Assembly (NCBI GenBank): GCA_035551675.1
Contig: DASZMV010000052.1
Span: 1 to 64,000, forward strand
Length of the DNA stretch: 64,000 nt
Origin: JAFECT01 sp035551675
GTDB lineage: Bacteria; Pseudomonadota; Alphaproteobacteria; Caulobacterales; Caulobacteraceae
Direction: 5' to 3'
Under the pieces are notes generated by a model. That model did not search any database and was not told the DNA's origin. It worked only from the letters and a program-made list of their open reading frames with translations. Below are positions 51,268 to 64,000 of this stretch, piece by piece. The position numbers were made by a program, and so were the translations under genes. The first letter of the stretch is position 1. Each line of letters starts with the position of its first letter.

Positions 51268-52017
51268 TCACGATTTGCGCGAGCGCGACGGCGCACGGTT
51301 TGCGCACAAGGCCTCGAATCCGGCGGCGGCGAACCGGGCCATGAGCACATAGGCCTTGTCCAGGTCGCCCGAGCGGCACAGCCCTCCCGACAGGCGATCC
51401 AGCCGCCCCGTCTCGCCGAGCGTCAGGGTCAGCGAGCCGGAAAGGTTGTGATAGGCCCAGTACAGGTCCTCGTCGCGCGAGCCTGGAATGGCGACCCGCA
51501 GCAGCTCGATCAATCGCTGGATTACCGGGTCGAAGTAACGGGCCATGGTCTCGCCGCCCCACACAGGGTTGGCGTTGGCCTGGGCCACCAGGGCGAAATA
51601 GTGCTTCCACCCCGGCCCGCCCTGGGCCTGCCAGACGAGCAGCGGCTGCACGAAGGCGAAGATCACGCCCTCGGGCGCCATGGCGCCGCGATGCTCGCGC
51701 TCGTAGCGGTCGAGCGAATCCATGCGCTCGCGGTTCAGCACCTCGGCCCGGCGCAGGAACACCGCGTCGAACAGGCCCTTCTTGGCCCCGAAATAGTAGT
51801 GGATCAGCGCGGTGTCGACGCCCGCCTCGCGCGCCACCTCGCGGATGGTGACCCCATAGAATCCGTGCTTGGAGAACAGGTCCTCGGACACGTCGAGGAT
51901 CACCTCGCGCGTGTCGCCCTCGCGGCTGGCCTTGGGCGGACGACCGCGGCGGGAAGACCGCTTTTCCCCAGCTTTTTCCGCCGGATCGGCCGTGTGCGAA
52001 GGCGCGCGGGAAGCCAT
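51268..52017 (-). CDS. TetR-family transcriptional regulator
   Basis: The 249-residue protein has a basic N-terminal tail (residues 1-35) and a TetR DNA-binding helix-turn-helix at about 36-85: ILDVSEDLFSKHGFYGVTIRE, with HGFYGVTIREVAREAGVD and IHYYFGAKKGLFDAVF. The C-terminal ligand domain is Ala/Leu/Trp-rich and its inducer is unknown. It is on the same strand as the MFS gene and likely regulates it, and maybe itself, which is inference. A GC-rich intergenic stretch of 156 bases precedes it. Confidence 0.92.
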   Translation of the reverse strand: MASRAPSHTADPAEKAGEKRSSRRGRPPKASREGDTREVILDVSEDLFSKHGFYGVTIREVAREAGVDTALIHYYFGAKKGLFDAVFLRRAEVLNRERMDSLDRYEREHRGAMAPEGVIFAFVQPLLVWQAQGGPGWKHYFALVAQANANPVWGGETMARYFDPVIQRLIELLRVAIPGSRDEDLYWAYHNLSGSLTLTLGETGRLDRLSGGLCRSGDLDKAYVLMARFAAAGFEALCANRAPSRSRKS

Positions 52018-52173
52018 GCGAGCGGGGAACCTCGAACCGGGTTAGTCGATTGAGGCATAGGCCGCGACGGGGTCCGCGTCCAACACCCCAACCCTCCCTG
52101 AACGCGCTCGCCGGAAGGCGGGTCCTTCAAGTCACACTCCCGGTCGCTGAAGTCGGCTGTCCGGGGATGGCGA

Positions 52174-53052
52174 TCAAGGCGCCTTGGAGAGGAAGTCGAG
52201 GATCGCGGCCTTGGCGGCCGGCTCGTCCAGCATCGGCGCGTGGCCGACGCCCGGGATTTCGGTGTAGCCCATGTGCGGCGCCGCGCGCTGCATCTTCTTC
52301 ACCGTCTTGGGATCGAGAATGTCCGAGGTCGCGCCGCGGATCGTCAGGATCATACGCTTGCGCGCAAGCCTCTTGAACAGCGGCCACAGCGCCGGCGCCA
52401 GGGCCTGGGCGCCGGCCGCGCGCATCGGCACGGCGATGTCGAAGTCGTAGTCGGCCTTGGGTGCGCCATCGGGCGCCTCGCGATAGGTGCGGCGTGCAAA
52501 CTTCATCCAGTCCGCGTCGGTATAGTGCGGCAGCGCTACGCCATTGTTCAGTTTGACGGCAGCGGCGGCGTCGTCCCACGTGCTTATGGGTCCGCTCTTG
52601 CCGACATAGCCGGCGATACGCGCGAGGCCGACCGGCGAGACCTCGGGACCGACGTCGTTCAGGATCGCGCCCGCGATCGCCGGGGCCATGATGGCCGACA
52701 GAGCCATGGTGATGATGCCGCCCATCGAGGTGCCGAGGAAGATCGCGCGCGAAATCCCGGCCTGGTCGAACAGCGACACGACATCGTTGGCGTAGGTCGC
52801 CGGGTGGTAGTTCATCGGCGCCGGGTCATGGGCCGAGAGTCCCCGCCCGCGCACGTCCAGCGCCAGCACGCGCCGCCCGGTCGCGGCGACATAGGGGGCG
52901 ACCTCCTCGAAATCACGCGCGTTGCGGGTCAGGCCGTGGATGCAAACGACCGGCAGACGCGCGTCGCCCGCGGCGCCGGCATAATCGCGAGCGTGCAGCC
53001 GCAGTCCGTCCTTCGACGTCCACCAGCGGTCGGTGAAGGCGGTCGCATCCAT
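52174..53052 (-). CDS. Alpha/beta hydrolase
   Basis: The 292-residue protein has the classical fold: VVCIHGLTRNARDF (oxyanion loop HGLTRN), LALDVRGRGLSAHDP, the nucleophile Ser in FLGTSMGGIITMALS and a C-terminal His in PGVGHAPMLDEPA. The catalytic acid is probably in IRGATSDILDP. Close relatives include carboxylesterases and epoxide hydrolase-like enzymes. ATG 53052 is preferred to 53118: a GGGGAG stretch lies upstream and the earlier codons are not conserved-looking. Function in the TetR/MFS neighbourhood is open. Confidence 0.87.
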   Translation of the reverse strand: MDATAFTDRWWTSKDGLRLHARDYAGAAGDARLPVVCIHGLTRNARDFEEVAPYVAATGRRVLALDVRGRGLSAHDPAPMNYHPATYANDVVSLFDQAGISRAIFLGTSMGGIITMALSAIMAPAIAGAILNDVGPEVSPVGLARIAGYVGKSGPISTWDDAAAAVKLNNGVALPHYTDADWMKFARRTYREAPDGAPKADYDFDIAVPMRAAGAQALAPALWPLFKRLARKRMILTIRGATSDILDPKTVKKMQRAAPHMGYTEIPGVGHAPMLDEPAAKAAILDFLSKAP

Positions 53053-53179
53053 GAGGTCAGGCTCCCCTTTTCGGCGCGCTCCTCCACCGGGTTCGCCGAT
53101 GCGCACGATATATTTCAATGTCTAACGAGATTCCAGGGAGAGCGGCATAACCCTCCCGGTCACCGCGCTCGCGCTCGTG

Positions 53180-53524
53180 CTAGGGATTGACCAGGATCTG
53201 CTGGGTCATGGTCGGATGGTACTTGCAGGTGACCTGCACGTTTCCCGGCTTGGTGAGCTTGGTCGAGCCGCTCTGACCCACGTCGATGTCGATGTCGAAG
53301 CTACCGTCCTTGGCCGTCGCGCTGTGACGGAACATGTCCTTGTTGACCCACTGGATGGTGTCGCCCACGTGGGCGCTGAGCGTCTTGGCCGAGAAGTCCA
53401 TGTTGGCCATGGTGACGACATAGGTCTTTGACGCGGGTCGGCTAGGGGCGCTGCACGATGCAAGCGCCCCCGAACCGATCAACGCGACCACCGCCAGCTG
53501 GCGGAGCGCCTTAGTGCAGTTCAT
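53180..53524 (-). CDS. Cupredoxin-domain lipoprotein
   Basis: This 114-residue protein carries a lipoprotein signal with lipobox LASC (Cys24) and a plastocyanin-like copper domain. All four type-1 copper ligands are visible: His67 (FRHSAT), Cys100, His103 and Met106 (CKYHPTM). It should bind copper and transfer one electron in the periplasm, or act as a copper sink. It overlaps the DUF4142 gene by 14 bases, so the two are co-transcribed. Confidence 0.9.
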   Translation of the reverse strand: MNCTKALRQLAVVALIGSGALASCSAPSRPASKTYVVTMANMDFSAKTLSAHVGDTIQWVNKDMFRHSATAKDGSFDIDIDVGQSGSTKLTKPGNVQVTCKYHPTMTQQILVNP

Positions 53525-54038
53525 GAACCAAATGCTCGGCGTGTTCCTGGTGCGAGCGGAAAAGCTTCAGGCCGGTTTCGAGCAGACTCTTCAGTTGCGG
53601 ATTGTGCGCCGAGGGGATCAGAGTGTTCTCGAGCGCGCCGTTGACGGTCTTGTGGTAGGCGACCTCGTTGGCGGCGTATTCGTGATCGAACGCCTTGCCG
53701 CTGAGCTTTTCGAGCTTGGCGTACTCGGCGGCCGCGCCCTTGTTCAGCGCCTGGCTCGTGGCGTTATCCTCCGGCGTGACCTTCAACTTGGCGACGAGGT
53801 CCAGCGCCTGCTTGTCCACCGCCTTGTGGTCGCGGACCATTTCCTCGGCGAAGGCGCGCACGTCCTTGTTGTGCGACTTCTTCAGCGCAAGTTCGCCGGT
53901 CTTGATGTCGATCACGCCCGCGGTGTGGGCGATGTGCGCTATCTGCGGATCGGTCGGACCGGCGGCGGCCCAAACCGCGGTGGCGCCGACGACGGCGAAC
54001 AGACCGCAGGCGGCGGCGGTCAGCAAGGTCTTCTTCAT
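53511..54038 (-). CDS. DUF4142 periplasmic protein
   Basis: The 175-residue protein has a signal peptide (1-25, TAVWAAAGP) and a four-helix, ferritin-like DUF4142 domain: IAHIAHTAGVIDIKTGELAL, KSHNKDVRAFAEEMVRDHKA, and a C-terminal LFRSHQEHAEHLVHELH rich in His. ATG 54038 is chosen over 54044 and 54104 because GGAG lies 8 bases upstream. Function of DUF4142 is unknown; the His-rich ending and the overlap with a copper protein suggest a metal link. Confidence 0.88.
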   Translation of the reverse strand: MKKTLLTAAACGLFAVVGATAVWAAAGPTDPQIAHIAHTAGVIDIKTGELALKKSHNKDVRAFAEEMVRDHKAVDKQALDLVAKLKVTPEDNATSQALNKGAAAEYAKLEKLSGKAFDHEYAANEVAYHKTVNGALENTLIPSAHNPQLKSLLETGLKLFRSHQEHAEHLVHELH

Positions 54039-54142
54039 GGTCATTCTCCAGCCCTCGGCGTTGGTCGACCGAGTCGCGACGTTCGATGCAAAGGCGCCAG
54101 CCAAGGTTCCCGCCGGACAGGCGAGGGCTCTATGGTGGGCGC

Positions 54143-54616
54143 ATGACTTGTCCGACCTTTGTGCGCTCAGGCCTTGGCGTCCTGGTCCTCGCCCTGTTGT
54201 CGGCGACCCCGGCTATCGCCTGTCCCGCACGCAGTCCCGCCGGCGACCGGCATCGAGTTCTAGCGCTCGAAGACGAGTGGATCGGGAGCCACGACCGAGC
54301 GGCGCTGGAGCGGATCCTGGCCGACGATTTCCGTCACCCGGTGTCCACCGGGGACGTTCTGACCAAGCGTCAGCATATCGACTGGATGGTTGCCCACCCG
54401 ACCCCCAATCGCCACCCGAGGTTCGGGGCCCTGGAGGTGCGGCTCTATGGCGATACGGCCCTGGCGGCAGGATCGGTCGAGGTCCGGAACGACAGTGGTA
54501 AGATCTTGAGTCGCAACCTCTTTACCGACGTCTTCGTATATCGCGGCTGTCGCTGGCAGGCAGTCAGCGCCCAGGAGACCGCCATCCCCGCCGCGAACGG
54601 GCGTCCGCAACCTTAG
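54143..54616 (+). CDS. Secreted NTF2-like (DUF4440) protein
   Basis: The 157-residue protein has a signal peptide (about 1-26, TPAIACPARS) and an NTF2/SnoaL-like domain: LALEDEWIGSHDRAALERIL, DDFRHPVSTGDVLTKRQHID and the C-terminal strands LFTDVFVYRGCRWQAVSAQE. This family includes small-molecule-binding and isomerase-like proteins. The start 54143 is preceded by CTATGGT 13 bases upstream, as in a leaderless transcript; the earlier ATG (54086) would overlap the divergent gene region. Confidence 0.8.
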   Translation: MTCPTFVRSGLGVLVLALLSATPAIACPARSPAGDRHRVLALEDEWIGSHDRAALERILADDFRHPVSTGDVLTKRQHIDWMVAHPTPNRHPRFGALEVRLYGDTALAAGSVEVRNDSGKILSRNLFTDVFVYRGCRWQAVSAQETAIPAANGRPQP

Positions 54617-54806
54617 CCATTGGGAACCCGCCCGGGCGACTCCGCGTTTGCGCGCTAGGGCGAGGTGTGGGGAGCGGAGAATTTGGACTTCGACATTCGG
54701 TGAACAATCGGGCGGCGTAAGCCCGATCCGACGCCGTACCTGTCGTTGGCCACATGCCGTTTCCCAAGGCTCGCCAGGTCGAGAATCCGGCTCTCGGGGA
54801 GTCCTC

Positions 54807-60661
<5,855 letters not shown>

Positions 60662-60665
<4 letters not shown>

Positions 60666-62755
60666 TCGAGTCCATTCCCGACTTGCTTAGTGAGAATCCG
60701 TCCGCTCCTGCGAAAATCCTCATCGTGGACGACGATGAGCGCAACGCCTTTGCCGCTCGCCACGCCTTGATTTCGCTCGGCCATGACCTGGTGGTGGCGA
60801 AGTCGGGCGAGGAAGCGTTGAAGAAGCTGCTGGTCGACGACTACGCCGTCATCCTGCTCGACCTGCACATGCCGGGCATGGACGGCTATGAGACCGCCGC
60901 CCTGATCCGGGCGCGGCGGCGCAACAGCCGCATCCCGATCCTGTTCCTCACCGCGGTATTCCGCGACGAGGCGCACCTGTTCCAGGCCTATTCCGCCGGC
61001 GCGGTCGACGTGGTGTTCAAGCCGGTCGATCCCTTCATCCTGCGCTCCAAGGTGTCGGTCCTGATGGACCTGCACCAGAAGACCACCGAGCTGAAAGAAC
61101 AGGCCGACCACCACAAGCGTCTGCTGGAAGAGAACATCCGGGTCCGCAAGGAGAAGGATCTCGCGCAGAGATCGCTGGAACGAATGCGCGCGCGCCAGGA
61201 CGCCATCCTGCGGGCGCTTCCGATCATCGTACAGGCGCGCCGGGGCGTGGCGCCCTACCCCCCGCTGTACCTGTCGGACAAGGTCGAGGACGTCACCGGC
61301 TTTCCGGACAGCTTCTTCATGGATGACCCTGGTTTCGGCTTCGGCCGCGTGCATCCGGACGACCAGGCGCGGGTCGGAAAGGCGCTGGACGGGGCGCTGA
61401 CCACCGGCGGCTACAGCGTGGAGTTTCGCTGGCTGCACTCCGATGGAAACTACCGCGTGTTCCTGGACCAGGGGGTCTTGTCCGGCGCCAGCGAAAGCGG
61501 TCATCCGGAGATCGTCGGCGCCATGCTCGACGTGACCGACCGCCGCTCGCTGGAGGAACAGCTCGCCCAGGCGCGGAAAATGGAGGCGGTGGGTCAGCTC
61601 ACCGGCGGTGTCGCCCACGACTTCAACAACCTCTTGACCGTCATCCTCGGCAACATCGACCTGATGACGCGCAAGGCCGGCGACGAGGCCAAGCGCCAGC
61701 GTCAGCTCGAAGCCATGCGCACCGCCGCCGACCGCGGTCGCAGCCTCACGCGCCAGTTGCTGGCCTTCTCGCGCCGCCAGCAACTCAATCCGCAAACCCT
61801 GGACGTGAACGGCCTGATCGAAACCTTCCTGCCGCTGCTGCGCCAGGCCGTGGGCGAAGCGATCACCGTCAACACCAACCTGGCCAAACGCAAGCTCCAC
61901 GCCGATATCGACCCCACCCAGCTCGAAGCCGCGCTGCTGAATCTGGCGGCGAACGCGCGCGACGCCATGGCGAACGGCGGCGATCTCAACATCACCACAC
62001 GCCTGGCCACGCGCAAACCCGACCTGCCGAAGGACGAGCCGGAGACCGACAGCGCGAGGTGGATCCTGATCGAGGTCACCGACACCGGCCCCGGCATAGA
62101 TGCCGAGGTGCTGGAGCGCATCTTCGAGCCGTTCTTCACCACCAAGGACATCGGCAAGGGTTCGGGCCTGGGCCTGAGCCAGGTCTACGGTTTCGTGCGC
62201 CAGTCCGGCGGCCACGTCAGCGCCGAAAGCCTGAAGGACCAGGGCGCGCGCTTCCGGCTGCACCTGCGCGTGTCCGAGGCCAAGCCGGCCGCACGCGCCG
62301 CGACCGAAGCGCCCACGCGGCTGCAGTCCGGCACCGAACGCGTGTTGATCGTCGAAGACGATGTGGGCGTGCTGGCGCTGAACACCGAGATGCTGGAAGG
62401 TCTCGGCTATTCTGTCTCGACGGCGCCGGACGCGCGGCGCGCCCTGACCGTGCTCGAATCCGGCGAGCCGTTCGACCTTCTGTTCTCGGACGTGGTGATG
62501 CCGGGCGGCATGAGCGGCGTCGAGCTTGCGCGCGAGGCGAAGAGACTCCGGCCCGAAATCAGGGTGCTTCTGGCCTCGGGTTTCGTCGGCGACGAGGCCG
62601 TGTTCACCCAGAGCGAATTTCCGCTCATCGAAAAGCCGTACGAGCGCGCGGTGCTTGCGGCCAAACTGCGCGAGGTGCTGGGCGCCAGGTCCAAGTCGCC
62701 GCGCCCGCCGCGCTCGCGTTCATCCAGTAAGCTTTCCGCGGAGGCCGCGCCATGA
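60662..62755 (+). CDS. Hybrid histidine kinase (REC-PAS-HisKA-HATPase-REC)
   Basis: The 697-residue protein has a receiver (Asp67 in LLDLHMPGMDG), a coiled linker, a PAS domain (about 190-300, with FRWLHSDGNYRVFLDQGV), a HisKA domain with His319 (TGGVAHDFNNLL), an ATPase domain (NLAANARDAMANGG, DTGPGID, GKGSGLGLSQVYG) and a C-terminal receiver (Asp610 in LLFSDVVMPGG). No membrane segment is seen. The start overlaps the stop of the poly-HAMP kinase (ATGA 60662-60665) and its end overlaps the next gene the same way. Together the three genes could form one phosphorelay. Confidence 0.95.
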
Positions 62756-63126
62756 TCGAGAGTCGAGTCGTTTTACTCGTCGAAGACGAACCGATGGTCC
62801 GCATGCTGACCGTCGACATGCTCGACGTGCTGGGGTGGCAGGCCCTGGAGGCCGGGGCGGCGGGCGAGGCGCTGCGCCTGGTCGAACGCGAGAAGGCCCA
62901 GTTCGCCTGCGCCCTGGTCGACCTGGGCCTGCCCGACCGTCGCGGCGAGGACCTGGTGCGCGACCTGCGTCGCCTCAGACCCGGTCTGCACGTGATCGTG
63001 ACGACCGGCCGGGGCGAGGACGACATGGACTCGGACCTGCGCCATGAGGAGGGGGTCTCCTTCCTGGGCAAGCCCTATCAGCTGGCGGATCTGGAGGAGG
63101 TCCTGCCGCCGGTCCCCAACACCTGA
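62752..63126 (+). CDS. Single-domain response regulator
   Basis: The 124-residue protein is only a receiver domain: acidic pocket VEDEPMVR, phospho-acceptor Asp57 (ALVDLGLPDRRGED), Thr in IVTTGRGEDD and Lys in FLGKPYQLADLE. With no output domain, it would act by protein binding, as a phosphate sink or shuttle between the two kinases. ATG 62752 overlaps the upstream stop by 4 bases. Confidence 0.95.
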   Translation: MIESRVVLLVEDEPMVRMLTVDMLDVLGWQALEAGAAGEALRLVEREKAQFACALVDLGLPDRRGEDLVRDLRRLRPGLHVIVTTGRGEDDMDSDLRHEEGVSFLGKPYQLADLEEVLPPVPNT

Positions 63127-63230
63127 ACCGGAGCCGGCGAAAGCCAGAAAATCTGTGCGCGGGAGGGGCTTGAACGGGCCCTGAAAACCCTTATTCCGCA
63201 AGGCTCAAGTCGAGCCCTCCCCGGACGCGC

Positions 63231-63767
63231 ATGCCCAAGCACCAAGGCGAACTGGACGGCCTTTGCGGCCCCTACGCCATCGCCAATGCGCTGGAGCATT
63301 GCGGGCTGGACGACTGCCGTCCGGAGGCGGTGTTCCAGAGCGCGTGTTCGGCCCTGTCGCGGCGGCGCTGGCCGGGCGTACTGTGGAAGGGCGCGACCTT
63401 CGTCGACCTGCAGCGGATGATCAAACGCTGCCAGCGCGACATCCCCGGCATGGCGCGGGTGAGCTTCACCTATCCATTTATGAAACATCCGCCGGCGAAC
63501 AACGACGCCTATTGGAAACGTTTCGACGCTCTGTTCGAGGAAGAGACCCCCGGCGTGCGTTGCGCCATTATCGGCGTCACCCGTCCGTCGAACCACTGGA
63601 TCGTCGCCAGTCGCGACGGCAATCGCATCCAACTTATCGACTGCGTCCACGGCGCCTCGAACCGGCGCAAGAACCGCAGCTCGTTCTACGCCGGCAAACG
63701 CAGCGCCGACCCGAACAAGTGGCTGATCGACCGCCAGGAACTGGTGCTGATCGAAACCGAAGCCTGA
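63231..63767 (+). CDS. Predicted papain/C39-like cysteine hydrolase, function unknown
   Basis: The 178-residue protein has the order Gln5, Cys12 (LDGLCGPYAIANAL), His122 (RPSNHWIVASRD) and Asp137 (IQLIDCVHG), the Cys-His-Asp/Asn arrangement of C39-type or papain-like hydrolases with an oxyanion Gln before the Cys. No signal peptide is seen and no ABC transporter lies near, so it is not a usual bacteriocin leader peptidase. I could not match it to a named family with certainty. It follows the response regulator by 104 bases and ends before a 14-bp hairpin. Confidence 0.7.
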   Translation: MPKHQGELDGLCGPYAIANALEHCGLDDCRPEAVFQSACSALSRRRWPGVLWKGATFVDLQRMIKRCQRDIPGMARVSFTYPFMKHPPANNDAYWKRFDALFEEETPGVRCAIIGVTRPSNHWIVASRDGNRIQLIDCVHGASNRRKNRSSFYAGKRSADPNKWLIDRQELVLIETEA

Positions 63768-63807
63768 CCGAGCGGCAAGGCAGGCGCGTCGTGGTCACAC
63801 CACCGTC

Positions 63808-63840
63808 CCCTCCCTTCCTCCATCGAGGAGGAAGGGAGGG
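63808..63840. terminator. Long hairpin between convergent genes
   Basis: A 14-bp perfect stem (CCCTCCCTTCCTCC at 63808-63821 and GGAGGAAGGGAGGG at 63827-63840) closes a 5-base loop. It lies midway between the convergent ends of the C39-like gene and the last partial gene and may stop transcription from both sides. No T-run follows, so it may rather be a REP-like element. Confidence 0.6.
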
Positions 63841-63856
63841 AGACGCTCTGTGTGCT

Positions 63857-64000
63857 TTACCGCCCCGTCATTCGGTCGAACGCCGCCAGGTCGTGGGCCT
63901 TGATGTCTTCCCAGGTCGCCAGCTGACTGTCCGCCTGGCCCTTCAGCTCGACGAACATTTTCGCCTCCTGCTCGGTGGGCGCATCGTCGCCGTAGCCGAC
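63857..64000 (-). CDS. C-terminal end of an unidentified protein (partial)
   Basis: The minus strand is open from the window's end to a TAA at 63859-63857. It encodes 47 residues: VGYGDDAPTEQEAKMFVELK is the visible first part and FDRMTGR the end. The helical, acidic C-terminus with QATW-like spacing (LATWEDIKAHDLAAF) is reminiscent of tails on BNR-repeat glycosyl-hydrolase-like proteins, but this is a guess. Its N-terminus and function lie outside the window. Confidence 0.6.
   Translation of the reverse strand, partial: VGYGDDAPTEQEAKMFVELKGQADSQLATWEDIKAHDLAAFDRMTGR

Overview
The window is GC-rich, densely coding bacterial DNA on both strands. Codon use, split gcvPA/gcvPB genes, an F0 operon with separate b' and b subunits and no F1 genes, a TIGR02301-like protein, TPR-sulfotransferases and a Caulobacter-type promoter motif (TTGACGC/CTATAG) point to an alphaproteobacterium, most likely in or near the Caulobacterales. 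This assignment is inference. I saw no tRNA, rRNA, CRISPR array, transposase, integrase or phage gene, so the window reads as ordinary chromosome with some accessory loci.

Layout. 1-6816: the end of a DsbA-type thioredoxin protein, SMC, then atpI-atpB-atpE-atpF'-atpF closed by a clear rho-independent terminator. 7030-9793: a small membrane protein and a divergent flotillin-like SPFH protein. 9797-14468: the glycine cleavage operon gcvT-gcvH-gcvPA-gcvPB on the minus strand behind a tandem glycine riboswitch. 14552-23852: cupin, argS with a secreted protein, ispH-rnhA, an NfeD-stomatin pair, two small secreted proteins, a Nudix hydrolase, an FAD-dependent 2-hydroxyacid dehydrogenase and a membrane protein. 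24007-32216: 3-hydroxybutyrate dehydrogenase with a patatin, a threonylcarbamoyl-AMP synthase, a YceI-cytochrome b561-YceI operon, a GNAT enzyme, an acyl-CoA dehydrogenase and a trypsin-like protease. 32333-42926: SDR-GMC oxidoreductase pair, oligopeptidase B-like enzyme, a large TonB-dependent receptor, a PAT-family acetyltransferase and two alpha/beta hydrolases.

42983-53052 is the most distinctive accessory stretch: three adjacent paralogous TPR-sulfotransferases, a TPR protein with a heptosyltransferase-like domain, then an MFS transporter, a TetR regulator and an alpha/beta hydrolase, all on the minus strand. 53180-54616 holds a cupredoxin lipoprotein overlapping a DUF4142 protein, and an NTF2-like secreted protein. 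54807-63126 is a three-gene signalling operon with ATGA overlaps: a 1952-residue cytoplasmic hybrid kinase containing nine near-identical 92-residue HAMP-type repeats (276-bp tandem DNA repeats), a second hybrid kinase, and a single-domain response regulator. A papain/C39-like predicted protein and the end of a minus-strand gene finish the window.

Several intergenic regions hold structured repeats. Related nested inverted repeats lie between three pairs of convergent genes (about 6752-7053, 25921-26066, 31322-31480), a perfect 31-nt inverted repeat lies at 34734/34847, and a paired-palindrome element lies at 20538-20705. The only stretch over 300 bases without a gene is 14224-14551, which contains the glycine riboswitch.
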